From assembly GCA_963678775.2 (NCBI GenBank), contig CAXXGR010000010.1, forward strand, positions 124,001-188,000: a stretch of 64,000 nt of DNA, given 5' to 3'. Source of the DNA: JBFHIJ01 sp963678775. GTDB taxonomy: Bacteria; Bacteroidota; Ignavibacteria; Kapaibacteriales; UBA2268. Positions 17,364-24,620 of this stretch are shown one piece after another (position 1 is the first letter of the stretch; the number at the start of each line of letters is the position of its first letter). The translations under genes and the position numbers were made by a program. Below the pieces are notes generated by a model. That model saw only the letters and a program-made list of their open reading frames with translations, was not told the DNA's origin and did no database searches.

Positions 17364-18587
17364 ATGACTCAGATAAACATAGATGAAACAGTCTTTGAGA
17401 TCATAGAGAAGTATCCTAAAACTTTGGATATATTTATTTCTCAAGGTTTCAATAACTTCTCTGATAAATCTGTATTAGAGAATTTCGGAAAGAAAATTAC
17501 TCTAAGAAACGCTCTGATATTCAAGCAGATTAACCCTGACTCTTTTACAAAAATGCTTGTTGACGCTATAGATGAAGTTGATACTGTCAGTGATCATAAA
17601 GTTTCTTCTAAAATAGATGCTGAGGATACTTTACAGATAACAGGACTTCTTCCCTGCCCCGTTAGACTTCCTTTGGTCGAAGAATTGAATGGCTTCATTG
17701 AGCAAAATAATCTTAAAAATATAAAATTTGATTTAAAAGCTGCATCCATGGGACTTGATTGGCTCAAACAAGATCTTAAGAAAGGTGCTGAAGAAGATGA
17801 TCTTGCAGATGTGTTTATTTCTGCAGGATTCGATCTTTTCTTTGATAACAATCTATTTGGAAAACATAAAAATGCTGGTGTATTCAGAGATACTACAAAA
17901 CTGGATAAATGGAATTCTATGTTCTCTAATGATGAGATTGATTTGAAAGATCCTAAAGCTCATTACTCTATGGTAAGCGTTGTACCGGCTGTTTTCCTGG
18001 TAAATACAGATGAATTAAATGGCAGAGATGTACCTAAATCATGGAAAGATGTCTTAAAACCTGAATTCAAAAAATCAATTTCTTTACCGGTAGCTGATTT
18101 TGACTTATTCAATGCTATTTTACTAAATATACATAAAATGTATGGTAATGAAGGGATCAAGTCGCTTGGCGAAAACCTAATGAAATCTATGCATCCTTCG
18201 CAAATGATAAAAGAAGGCAGAAAAGTTAAACCTGAAAAACCGGTTGTAACAATTATGCCTTATTTCTTCACTAAAATGATAAGAGAAGGTGATGCAATGA
18301 AAGCAATCTGGCCTTCCGACGGAGCGATAATAAGCCCGATATTTATGCTTATCAAAAATAAAACTGCTCATAAAACTGAGGGATTAGTGGATTTCCTTAT
18401 GTCAGAAAAAATTGGTGAAGTACTAGCTCATCAAGGTTTATTCCCTAGTGTAAATCCAAATATCGACAATAGAATACCAGCAGAAAACAAATTCATGTGG
18501 CTTGGCTGGGATTATATATATAATCAGGATATTCCTGCTCTAATAGCAGAATGTGAGTCTATTTTTAATGCAGCTGCGGAGGTATAA
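17364..18587 (+). CDS. Cytosolic solute-binding-like protein with N-terminal DUF1858-like domain
   Basis: The product (407 aa from the ATG at 17364) has no signal peptide. Residues 1-65 form a small helical domain resembling DUF1858 (INIDETVFEIIEKYPKTLDIFISQGF), without the usual Cys. Residues about 95-395 resemble the type 2 periplasmic-binding fold of iron(III) ABC transporters: LPCPVRLPLVEELN, VSVVPAVFLVNTDEL, PKSWKDVLKPEFK, and a C-terminal GEVLAHQGLFPSVNP. Lack of export, together with a soluble ABC ATPase and a GTPase next door, argues against ordinary uptake. A TTG at 17337 would add nine residues. It begins a four-gene run ending at 20544. The role is unknown; metal or cofactor handling is my inference. 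Confidence 0.75.
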   Translation: MTQINIDETVFEIIEKYPKTLDIFISQGFNNFSDKSVLENFGKKITLRNALIFKQINPDSFTKMLVDAIDEVDTVSDHKVSSKIDAEDTLQITGLLPCPVRLPLVEELNGFIEQNNLKNIKFDLKAASMGLDWLKQDLKKGAEEDDLADVFISAGFDLFFDNNLFGKHKNAGVFRDTTKLDKWNSMFSNDEIDLKDPKAHYSMVSVVPAVFLVNTDELNGRDVPKSWKDVLKPEFKKSISLPVADFDLFNAILLNIHKMYGNEGIKSLGENLMKSMHPSQMIKEGRKVKPEKPVVTIMPYFFTKMIREGDAMKAIWPSDGAIISPIFMLIKNKTAHKTEGLVDFLMSEKIGEVLAHQGLFPSVNPNIDNRIPAENKFMWLGWDYIYNQDIPALIAECESIFNAAAEV

Positions 18588-18588
18588 C

Positions 18589-19278
18589 ATGAATCTTATA
18601 ACCGTCTCCGGACCTCCTTCTTCAGGAAAAACTTCGATTATAATAAAAACTATTGATGCGTTAAAGCAACGTGAATTAAAAGTAGGTGTTGTAAAGTTTG
18701 ACTGTCTCACAACAGATGATGACTTACTATACAGAAAAAACGGAATTGAAGTAAAGAAAGGACTTTCAGGTTCACTTTGCCCGGATCATTATTTTGTGTC
18801 AAACATTGAAGAAGTTACTCAATGGGGTATCAAAAATGGTTTTGATATTCTAATCAGCGAATCTGCCGGACTCTGCAACAGATGTTCTCCTTACATTAAA
18901 GAGATAAAAGCTATATGCGTAATTGATAACCTAAGCGGAATCAACACACCTAAAAAGATAGGTCCCATGCTTAAAATGGCTGATGTCTGTGTGATAACTA
19001 AAGGTGATATTGTTTCCCAAGCAGAGCGAGAAGTCTTTGCTTCAAAAGTAAATATTGTAAATCCAAAAGCTGCCATCTTGCACATTAATGGCTTAACAGG
19101 GCAAGGTGCTTATGAGCTTTCAACTTTACTTTATGATGAGACAAATCATATAGATACATTGAAAGGTAAAGAATTAAAGTACCCTATGCCTTCTGCTTTA
19201 TGCTCTTACTGTCTCGGGGAAACTCGCATTGGAGACAGCTATCAGATGGGGAATGTTAAAAAAATCAATTTGGACTAA
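18589..19278 (+). CDS. HypB/CobW-like P-loop GTPase with two CxxC motifs
   Basis: The product (229 aa) opens with the P-loop VSGPPSSGKTS and has a G3-like ISESAGLC and the specificity motif TKGD (about 142-145), as in the SIMIBI GTPases HypB and UreG that load nickel. CxxC pairs occur as CNRC (about 100-103) and CSYC (about 205-208), with another Cys in GSLCPDHY, plausible metal ligands. The ATG at 18589 has a strong GGAGG site that overlaps the end of the previous gene, and the next gene starts 2 bases after its stop. It may act as a metallochaperone-type switch for an unknown target. Confidence 0.78.
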   Translation: MNLITVSGPPSSGKTSIIIKTIDALKQRELKVGVVKFDCLTTDDDLLYRKNGIEVKKGLSGSLCPDHYFVSNIEEVTQWGIKNGFDILISESAGLCNRCSPYIKEIKAICVIDNLSGINTPKKIGPMLKMADVCVITKGDIVSQAEREVFASKVNIVNPKAAILHINGLTGQGAYELSTLLYDETNHIDTLKGKELKYPMPSALCSYCLGETRIGDSYQMGNVKKINLD

Positions 19279-19280
19279 GT

Positions 19281-20309
19281 ATGCTAGAATATAAAAATAT
19301 GTCTATTAGCATTTTGATAGAGAAATATCCTTTTCTATCTGAATTTTTTAAGACTTATAATTTGCCGGAATTTAACAATTCTGAAGAATCTGTTCGCGAG
19401 TTTATAGAAAGACTGGATGAAGAGTTTATAGAAGAAAACGGATTTGAATCAGAGACATTTTATACTGCTTTGGATCAATATATAGAACAAATGTTGAGCT
19501 TTCTTGGTGAATCAGATACTGAAACCAAATCTATTACTATCGTCTCAGGAAATAATAAATCAGGTGATAAAGAAAATTTTGATTCTATTACTATCAACTC
19601 GGGAGAAATTATCTGCATTGTTGGTCCTACAGGATCCGGAAAAAGCAGACTACTTGCTGATATAGAATGGCTTGCTCAGGAAGACACTCCTACAAAAAGA
19701 AAGATACTTATTAACGGAGAAGTTCCTAATAAGCTGAATAGATTTTCAGGTAGTAAAAAGATGGTTGCTCAGCTCTCACAGAACATGAATTTCGTTATGG
19801 ATCTAACTGTAAGAGAATTTGTAGATATGCATGCAGAAAGCAGAATGATAGAGAATAAAGATTCAGTAGTAGAAAAGATAATTGAAAAAGCTAATCATTT
19901 AGCAGGCGAAAGCTTTACAGGAGATACTCACATTACAAGTTTAAGTGGTGGTCAGTCACGAGCTTTAATGATTGCAGATACTGCATATCTAAGCAAATCT
20001 CCAATTGTTCTTATTGATGAAATAGAAAACGCAGGCATTGATCGCAAAAAAGCCTTACAGATATTAGTAAGCGCAGACAAAATTGTGCTGATGGCAACTC
20101 ATGATCCTGTACTTGCTCTCATGGGAGATAAAAGGCTCGTTATAAAAAATGGTGGAGTTGCTAAAGTTATAGAGACTGACCAAGAAGAAAGAAAAATGCT
20201 TGTTGACTTAGAAAAATTAGACAAACTGATGCTTAATCTTAGAAATAGTATCCGCAACGGAGAGAAAATAAATAATATAAATATTCAGAAGGAGTTCCAA
20301 AATGCATGA
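19281..20309 (+). CDS. Soluble ABC-type ATPase with N-terminal DUF1858-like domain
   Basis: The product (342 aa) has residues 1-75 resembling the N-terminal domain of the solute-binding-like protein two genes upstream (ISILIEKYPFLSEFFKTYNL). It then has a full ABC ATPase core: Walker A GPTGSGKS (about 115), signature LSGGQ (about 217), Walker B IVLIDEIE (about 242) and H-loop ATHD (about 274). There are no membrane segments and no permease gene nearby. The C-terminal tail is a charged helix. It overlaps the following zinc-ribbon gene by 8 bases. It is probably not a transporter; it could power a cytosolic assembly reaction. Confidence 0.8.
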   Translation: MLEYKNMSISILIEKYPFLSEFFKTYNLPEFNNSEESVREFIERLDEEFIEENGFESETFYTALDQYIEQMLSFLGESDTETKSITIVSGNNKSGDKENFDSITINSGEIICIVGPTGSGKSRLLADIEWLAQEDTPTKRKILINGEVPNKLNRFSGSKKMVAQLSQNMNFVMDLTVREFVDMHAESRMIENKDSVVEKIIEKANHLAGESFTGDTHITSLSGGQSRALMIADTAYLSKSPIVLIDEIENAGIDRKKALQILVSADKIVLMATHDPVLALMGDKRLVIKNGGVAKVIETDQEERKMLVDLEKLDKLMLNLRNSIRNGEKINNINIQKEFQNA

Positions 20310-20544
20310 CGGTTGTAAAGGTAGCTTTGAAAGCGGCAAACAGGTAGTTGACAAAATTAGAGCGATGGGTTTTAATGAACAGTGGATGCCAATGGCGTTC
20401 AATATAAAATGTTCTTCATGTGAAACTGAATTTCAGATGGAACAATTCGAATCTAAATGTCCTAAATGTAATATGGTTTATGGAGTCACTCCCTGCCACG
20501 CATTTGATCCTTCCAATGTAATGGCTGCAGGCGTAGATTACTAA
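20302..20544 (+). CDS. Small zinc-ribbon protein
   Basis: The product (80 aa) has the two CxxC pairs of a zinc ribbon (CSSC about 37-40 and CPKC about 52-55), extra cysteines at residue 5 and in TPCHAF, and a distinctive tail (HAFDPSNVMAAGVDY). The start lies inside the ABC ATPase gene after AGGAG. As the last member of the four-gene run, it may recruit or present a metal or protein partner. I know no assigned function. Confidence 0.75.
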   Translation: MHDGCKGSFESGKQVVDKIRAMGFNEQWMPMAFNIKCSSCETEFQMEQFESKCPKCNMVYGVTPCHAFDPSNVMAAGVDY

Positions 20545-20551
20545 TATTGTT

Positions 20552-20584
20552 AGAGGCTCTAAAGCTATGTGATTTAGAGCCTCT
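20552..20584. other. Perfect stem-loop after the ABC/GTPase cluster
   Basis: The 12-base arms AGAGGCTCTAAA and TTTAGAGCCTCT enclose a 9-base loop, 8 bases after the zinc-ribbon stop. No T-run follows on either strand, so it may be an mRNA 3'-end stabiliser or a weak terminator. Confidence 0.6.
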
Positions 20585-20610
20585 GGTTAGTTAGGTGTAT
20601 TTCTTAGTTG

Positions 20611-20683
20611 CAGTTGACCATCTAACGTAAACAGTCACTTACTTCTATACAATTTGCATTGCTCATTAGCGTACGTTACAGAG
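20611..20683 (-). pseudogene. Remnant of a second copy of the TerB-like gene's 3' end
   Basis: On the minus strand this stretch translates as YANEQCKLYRSK, stop, LFTLDGQLQ, matching the end of the protein encoded at 21910-22848 (YAEEICEVYRSKGLFTIVRQLEE). I count 57 of 72 bases identical with no gap. The in-frame TGA replaces the Gly codon and no open frame extends from it, so it is a decayed duplicate. Confidence 0.6.
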
Positions 20684-20714
20684 GTTTATCGCAGGCAATC
20701 TAAATTTCTGATAT

Positions 20715-21245
20715 CTACAAATCTTCTAAAACATCATCAACAAATTCTTTAAGTTTACCGTCTTCTTTGAGCTTGATGAAATCTTCTATTTTCTCAATTT
20801 CACCTATGGAATCTTTGTTTATTTTATAGTGAGTAATGAGAGCTTCTATTCCGGCAATAACTCCGGCGGATTCATTTTTAAAATCTCTGGTTTCTAGTGC
20901 ATATTTCGTCCATCCGGTCATAAAAATTATAGCCGCTTGTCCCATTTTCTTATCTGTAGGTACAAACTCCTCTCTGACATTAACAGAGACATTCGGACTA
21001 CCAATTATCCATTTTAAATAAAAAGTATTGACTTCTTTTGCTTTGACAATATTAGTTGTAATGTTGTTGTTTATCAGCCAATCGCATGCTAATATAATTT
21101 CATCTTCAAGGTCAGCATAGGCTTCAATAGAATTCAGCTCATAATCTTTTGGAACTTCAAATTCTTCTGCACATATAGGTGTAGAAAAAGAAATAGTGCA
21201 GGCAAAAATTGCGAGAGTTAAAAACTTTTTCACATTTAATCTCAT
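20715..21245 (-). CDS. Exported protein of unknown function
   Basis: The product (176 aa from the ATG at 21245) has a signal peptide (MRLNVKKFLTLAIFACTISFSTPICA). The mature part is acidic and helical with a conserved-looking MGQAAIIFMTGWTKYALE segment and a Lys/Glu-rich C-terminus. It resembles periplasmic helical proteins annotated as hypothetical in Bacteroidota. Longer starts at 21260 and 21287 are possible. It sits 63 bases after the FKBP gene on the same strand. Function unknown. Confidence 0.7.
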   Translation of the reverse strand: MRLNVKKFLTLAIFACTISFSTPICAEEFEVPKDYELNSIEAYADLEDEIILACDWLINNNITTNIVKAKEVNTFYLKWIIGSPNVSVNVREEFVPTDKKMGQAAIIFMTGWTKYALETRDFKNESAGVIAGIEALITHYKINKDSIGEIEKIEDFIKLKEDGKLKEFVDDVLEDL

Positions 21246-21308
21246 ATTTATATTGAACATAATAGTTAAAATTTTCAAATAGGTCAAAAAGGAATAAATA
21301 TTCTGTGT

Positions 21309-21755
21309 TTATCTTCCAGGTCTGAAATCAATTAGTTCGAGATATACAACGATAGTTTCATTTGGACGAACTTTGCCAGAAACTCCTTTACTCCCAAAAG
21401 CCAAATCAGGAGGCACAATTAGTTTTCTTTTGCCTCCGGGCTTCATCGATGTAAGTGCTTCATCCACCCCGGGTATAACTTCATTTAAACCCAACTGAAA
21501 GCTAAGTGGTTGACCGCTTTTGTAAGAATCTATATAAACGTATCCATCCTCCAAAACCATTTTCATATGCACATTCACTATACAACGGTAAGTGGGGAAG
21601 GCCCCTTGCCCAATCTTTTCATCTACTATTAGTAGTCCGCTGGGTGTTGTTTGTTCTATACCAACTTTTTCGTTATATATAAAAGGCTTTGGTGATGAGC
21701 AGGAAGTAAAACATAGACTAACACAAGTAATAACTAACAATATGTATTTTGTCAT
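21309..21755 (-). CDS. FKBP-type peptidyl-prolyl isomerase lipoprotein
   Basis: The product (148 aa) carries a lipoprotein signal (MTKYILLVITCVSLCFTSC) followed by one FKBP domain: IGQGAFPTYRCIVNVHMKM, LGLNEVIPGVDEALTSMKPGGKRKLIVPPDLAFG and a final YLELIDF. The residues lining the proline pocket (VIPG, FG) are kept, so it is probably an active periplasmic foldase anchored to a membrane. Confidence 0.88.
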   Translation of the reverse strand: MTKYILLVITCVSLCFTSCSSPKPFIYNEKVGIEQTTPSGLLIVDEKIGQGAFPTYRCIVNVHMKMVLEDGYVYIDSYKSGQPLSFQLGLNEVIPGVDEALTSMKPGGKRKLIVPPDLAFGSKGVSGKVRPNETIVVYLELIDFRPGR

Positions 21756-21909
21756 AAATAGCCTTATAAAAAAAGATAATACTAATTATATGTTTGAAAA
21801 TAATTATAGTTGATAATATAAATATTAATTTAGTGTGTTCAAACATAAAATATAGTTAGGGTATAGAAAAAGTAATGTATGAATTTGACAAAATAAGTCA
21901 AAGAGCATT

Positions 21910-22848
21910 TTATTCTTCCAATTGACGAACTATCGTAAACAGCCCCTTACTTCTATACACTTCGCATATCTCTTCTGCGTACTTTTCAGAAAAGTACTTT
22001 TCCAGCGAAAAAGCAATACCACCGGCAATTGCAATTTCCTTTGCATCCGGTTTGATTTGGCGAATGAGAGATGAATGGTCTTCTGATTGTGGGACAATTA
22101 GTACATGGAAATGGCTTCCGGCACTGTTGCCGTTGAGGTAGTGAGTAGCTAAAGCGTCGAGCTCTTCAAATATAATTTCTTCTTCTTTGGAAACTATATC
22201 GTCAGCTTTGACTAGTGCTTCGAGTAAATCAATAAGTTGAGCTACCTGGTCATTTTTAGGCTCAGTTTCGAGATAAACCTCCATACTGTGGCGCAGTTGA
22301 TTTAGCTTTTCTACGAATGTAAGATTAGAGTTGTTATTTTCATTTTGTATTGTAAATTCTAAATTCCAAACTTTAGCAAATTCCATAATAAATTTTTCTT
22401 CTTTTGGATCCAATTCTTCGTCAATCCAAGCTAACTGATTGAGAATATTTAAAATAGATTTTGCTTCATTTTTACCTGATAGAGTATTAAGTAAATATTT
22501 AGCTTCCTTTTTCTCCAAATGTATCGCATTTTTAATTAGTTGTTTTAAGCTAAGTGTTCTATTGCCACTGACAAAAAAACCGGTACTAATAATCAGTAGA
22601 ATAATAGTTTCTACTAAATAAATCATATTATCTACTATTGAAGTATATTCTCCAATCAACACATATTTTAAAGTCCATACCATCAATATAAATAGCGAGA
22701 TAGCTAAACCCAGTATAGATTGTGACTCAGCTACTTCCTTTTCGGCTTTTCTCTTCCAAATCTTATTAATCTTTAAATATACCTCAAGCAACGAAAAAGC
22801 CAAAGCGATATAAATAATAAAATCAAGAATAGTAATAAAAGTATCCAT
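21910..22848 (-). CDS. Membrane protein with TerB-like cytoplasmic domain
   Basis: The product (312 aa from the ATG at 22848) has three N-terminal membrane helices (about 5-25, 43-62 and 72-95). A soluble region with two acidic helical modules follows (LAWIDEELDPKEEKFIMEF near 140 and LVKADDIVSKEEEIIFEEL near 215), as in TerB/DjlA-type domains. The C-terminal 60 residues form a small alpha/beta region ending RSKGLFTIVRQLEE. A TTG at 22860 would add four residues. The role is unknown. A decayed copy of its 3' end lies at 20611-20683. Confidence 0.7.
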   Translation of the reverse strand: MDTFITILDFIIYIALAFSLLEVYLKINKIWKRKAEKEVAESQSILGLAISLFILMVWTLKYVLIGEYTSIVDNMIYLVETIILLIISTGFFVSGNRTLSLKQLIKNAIHLEKKEAKYLLNTLSGKNEAKSILNILNQLAWIDEELDPKEEKFIMEFAKVWNLEFTIQNENNNSNLTFVEKLNQLRHSMEVYLETEPKNDQVAQLIDLLEALVKADDIVSKEEEIIFEELDALATHYLNGNSAGSHFHVLIVPQSEDHSSLIRQIKPDAKEIAIAGGIAFSLEKYFSEKYAEEICEVYRSKGLFTIVRQLEE

Positions 22849-23011
22849 AGCTTTTACCAAGTATAATTTATTTTCGGTGTAGATAAATTGTAATCAAGAG
22901 TATAATGATATTTTTACCATTTATACTTTTGTACAATATATAAAAAAATGGGATAAAGTAGATAGGTAGTGTATTATGCTCTGAAGCTTTGAGTAAAAAT
23001 AGTTACTTGTT

Positions 23012-23527
23012 TTATAGTTGTATATTTTTATACTCATCTAAATAAGCATGATAAATATTTTCTTCAAAGCATGAAATAGTAATATCTAACTCAGGGAATT
23101 CTTTCAAGAAATTTGTTATCTCATTCATTGCTATTTTTGTAGCTAACTCGAATGGGAACCTGTATACTCCTGTACTTATAGCAGGGAAGGCAACTGATTT
23201 AATATTATATTCTATCACAAGTTTTAAAACATTTTTGTAACAGCTGCGAAGCTGCGTCTCCTCTTTGTGCTTGCCTCCATTCCAAATCGGTCCTACAGTA
23301 TGGATAACATATTTGGCCGGCAGTTTGTATCCTCTGGTAATCTTTGCATCTCCGGTTTTACAACCATTTAAAGTGCTACATTCTGCAAGTAGTTCCGGGC
23401 CTGCAGCTCGATGAATAGCACCATCAACTCCACCTCCACCAAGCAGCGATTTATTAGCAGCGTTTACTATTGCCTCAGTAGGGACTTTTGTGATATCTTC
23501 CAGTACTATATTAATATTTAACTTCAT
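23012..23527 (-). CDS. Macrodomain protein (O-acetyl-ADP-ribose deacetylase type)
   Basis: The product (171 aa) is a single macrodomain of the MacroD/YmdB class. Motifs are EAIVNAANKSLLGGGGVDGAIHRAAGP (split across the ADP-ribose-binding loop), GDAKITRGYKLPAKYVIHTVGP and AFPAISTGVYRFP. Such enzymes remove ADP-ribose or O-acetyl groups in the cytosol. I chose the ATG at 23527, since the 21 upstream codons show no domain relation. Confidence 0.9.
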   Translation of the reverse strand: MKLNINIVLEDITKVPTEAIVNAANKSLLGGGGVDGAIHRAAGPELLAECSTLNGCKTGDAKITRGYKLPAKYVIHTVGPIWNGGKHKEETQLRSCYKNVLKLVIEYNIKSVAFPAISTGVYRFPFELATKIAMNEITNFLKEFPELDITISCFEENIYHAYLDEYKNIQL

Positions 23528-23980
23528 GATAAATCCTATTAGCTTGTTTACAATTTGATATCTAAAAACTTTCAAACAGAAGTTTCCCACTTAGATTTAA
23601 CAGGCACAAGGTAACTTTCATGTCCGGAATTTGTTTGCTGTATCTTGTATTTTTCAGCCAATGCTAAGCTCAAATCAAAGAAGAAATAAAATAGTCAATA
23701 TTTTATTCTTATAGTTGAACTTTAATCCCTGTGCATCTTAAAGCCTAAATGCTTAATTATTTGTCGTCTACCTCCAAAAAAAAGTGGCAATACAAACTAT
23801 CATATATCCGTTTACTTATTATTGGAGTTCATTAGAATAACAAGTGATATTTATAAATGAATTGATTTATAAATATTATAATCATCCAATAAAAAGAATC
23901 TATTATCGTACATATAAACGCTAATAGTTTGAGAAATAACTTTGATAAATTAAGAATTATAATAATACGAGGAGGAAATT
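23528..23980. other. 453-base gap before the superoxide dismutase gene
   Basis: No complete gene is seen. A short minus-strand frame (about 23697-23578) reads like protein (AEKYKIQQTNSGHESY, ending before a TGA) but lacks a start and may be a gene fragment. The right part is AT-rich and should hold the sodB promoter. A good ribosome site (AGGAGG) lies at 23970-23975. Confidence 0.4.
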
Positions 23981-24556
23981 ATGTCTTTCCAACTTCCAAA
24001 CTTACCATTTGCTAAAGATGCTTTAGTACCAATTATTTCTGAAGAAACATTTGACTACCACCATGGCAAACACCATGCTGCGTATGTAAATAACTTAAAT
24101 AAACTGATTGACGGTACAGAGTTTGCTGATATGTCTTTAGAAGATATTATTAAGAAATCTCAAGGTGGTATGTTCAATAACGCAGCTCAAACATTTAACC
24201 ACACTTTCTTCTGGAACTCATTGTCTCCAAATGGTGGTGGCGTTCCTAAAGGCGATGTTTTAGAAGCAATCAACAGAGATTTCGGTTCTTTTGATGTGTT
24301 CAAAGAGAAATTTTCTGCAGCAGCAGCTACTTTGTTCGGCTCAGGTTGGGCTTGGTTAGTAAAAAATGATGATGGTAAATTGGAAATCAAACAATACAGC
24401 AATGCAGGGACTCCTGTAAAAGAAGGAATTACTCCTGTATTAACTATAGACGTTTGGGAACATGCTTACTATATTGATTATAGAAATGCAAGACCTAAAT
24501 TTATTGAAAAATTCTGGGATATTATCAACTGGGATAATGTTGCAAAACAGCTGTAA
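23981..24556 (+). CDS. sodB: Fe/Mn superoxide dismutase
   Basis: The enzyme (191 aa) converts superoxide to hydrogen peroxide and oxygen in the cytosol. Metal ligands are visible as His in YHHGKHHAAYVNNL, His in FNHTFFWNSL, and Asp/His in DVWEHAYYIDYRN. The YHHGKHH, GGMFNNAAQ and GSGWAWL patterns favour the iron type, but metal use cannot be fixed from sequence alone. Expression signals are strong: AGGAGG lies 5 bases before the ATG and a terminator follows. Confidence 0.95.
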   Translation: MSFQLPNLPFAKDALVPIISEETFDYHHGKHHAAYVNNLNKLIDGTEFADMSLEDIIKKSQGGMFNNAAQTFNHTFFWNSLSPNGGGVPKGDVLEAINRDFGSFDVFKEKFSAAAATLFGSGWAWLVKNDDGKLEIKQYSNAGTPVKEGITPVLTIDVWEHAYYIDYRNARPKFIEKFWDIINWDNVAKQL

Positions 24557-24583
24557 TTTTTCAGTATCCAAATCAAGATTCAG

Positions 24584-24615
24584 AAAAAAGGGGACTGTGT
24601 AGCAGCCCCCTTTTT
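24584..24615 (+). terminator. Terminator of sodB, possibly bidirectional
   Basis: The arms AAAAAGGGGACTG and CAGCCCCCTTTTT pair around TGTA with one mismatch and end in a T-run. The minus-strand gene ending at 24621 could use the same hairpin. Confidence 0.85.
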
Positions 24616-24620
24616 ATTTA

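Noticed and set aside
17337..20544. Ordinary iron(III) ABC importer operon
   Set aside because: The binding protein lacks a signal peptide, no permease is encoded, and a GTPase and zinc ribbon are integral to the run.
20552..20584. Intrinsic terminator after the zinc-ribbon gene
   Set aside because: The stem is perfect but no T-run follows in either direction, so it is listed only as a stem-loop.
23578..23697. Short minus-strand gene upstream of the macrodomain gene
   Set aside because: The frame reads like protein but has no start codon and is under 45 codons; noted as a possible fragment only.
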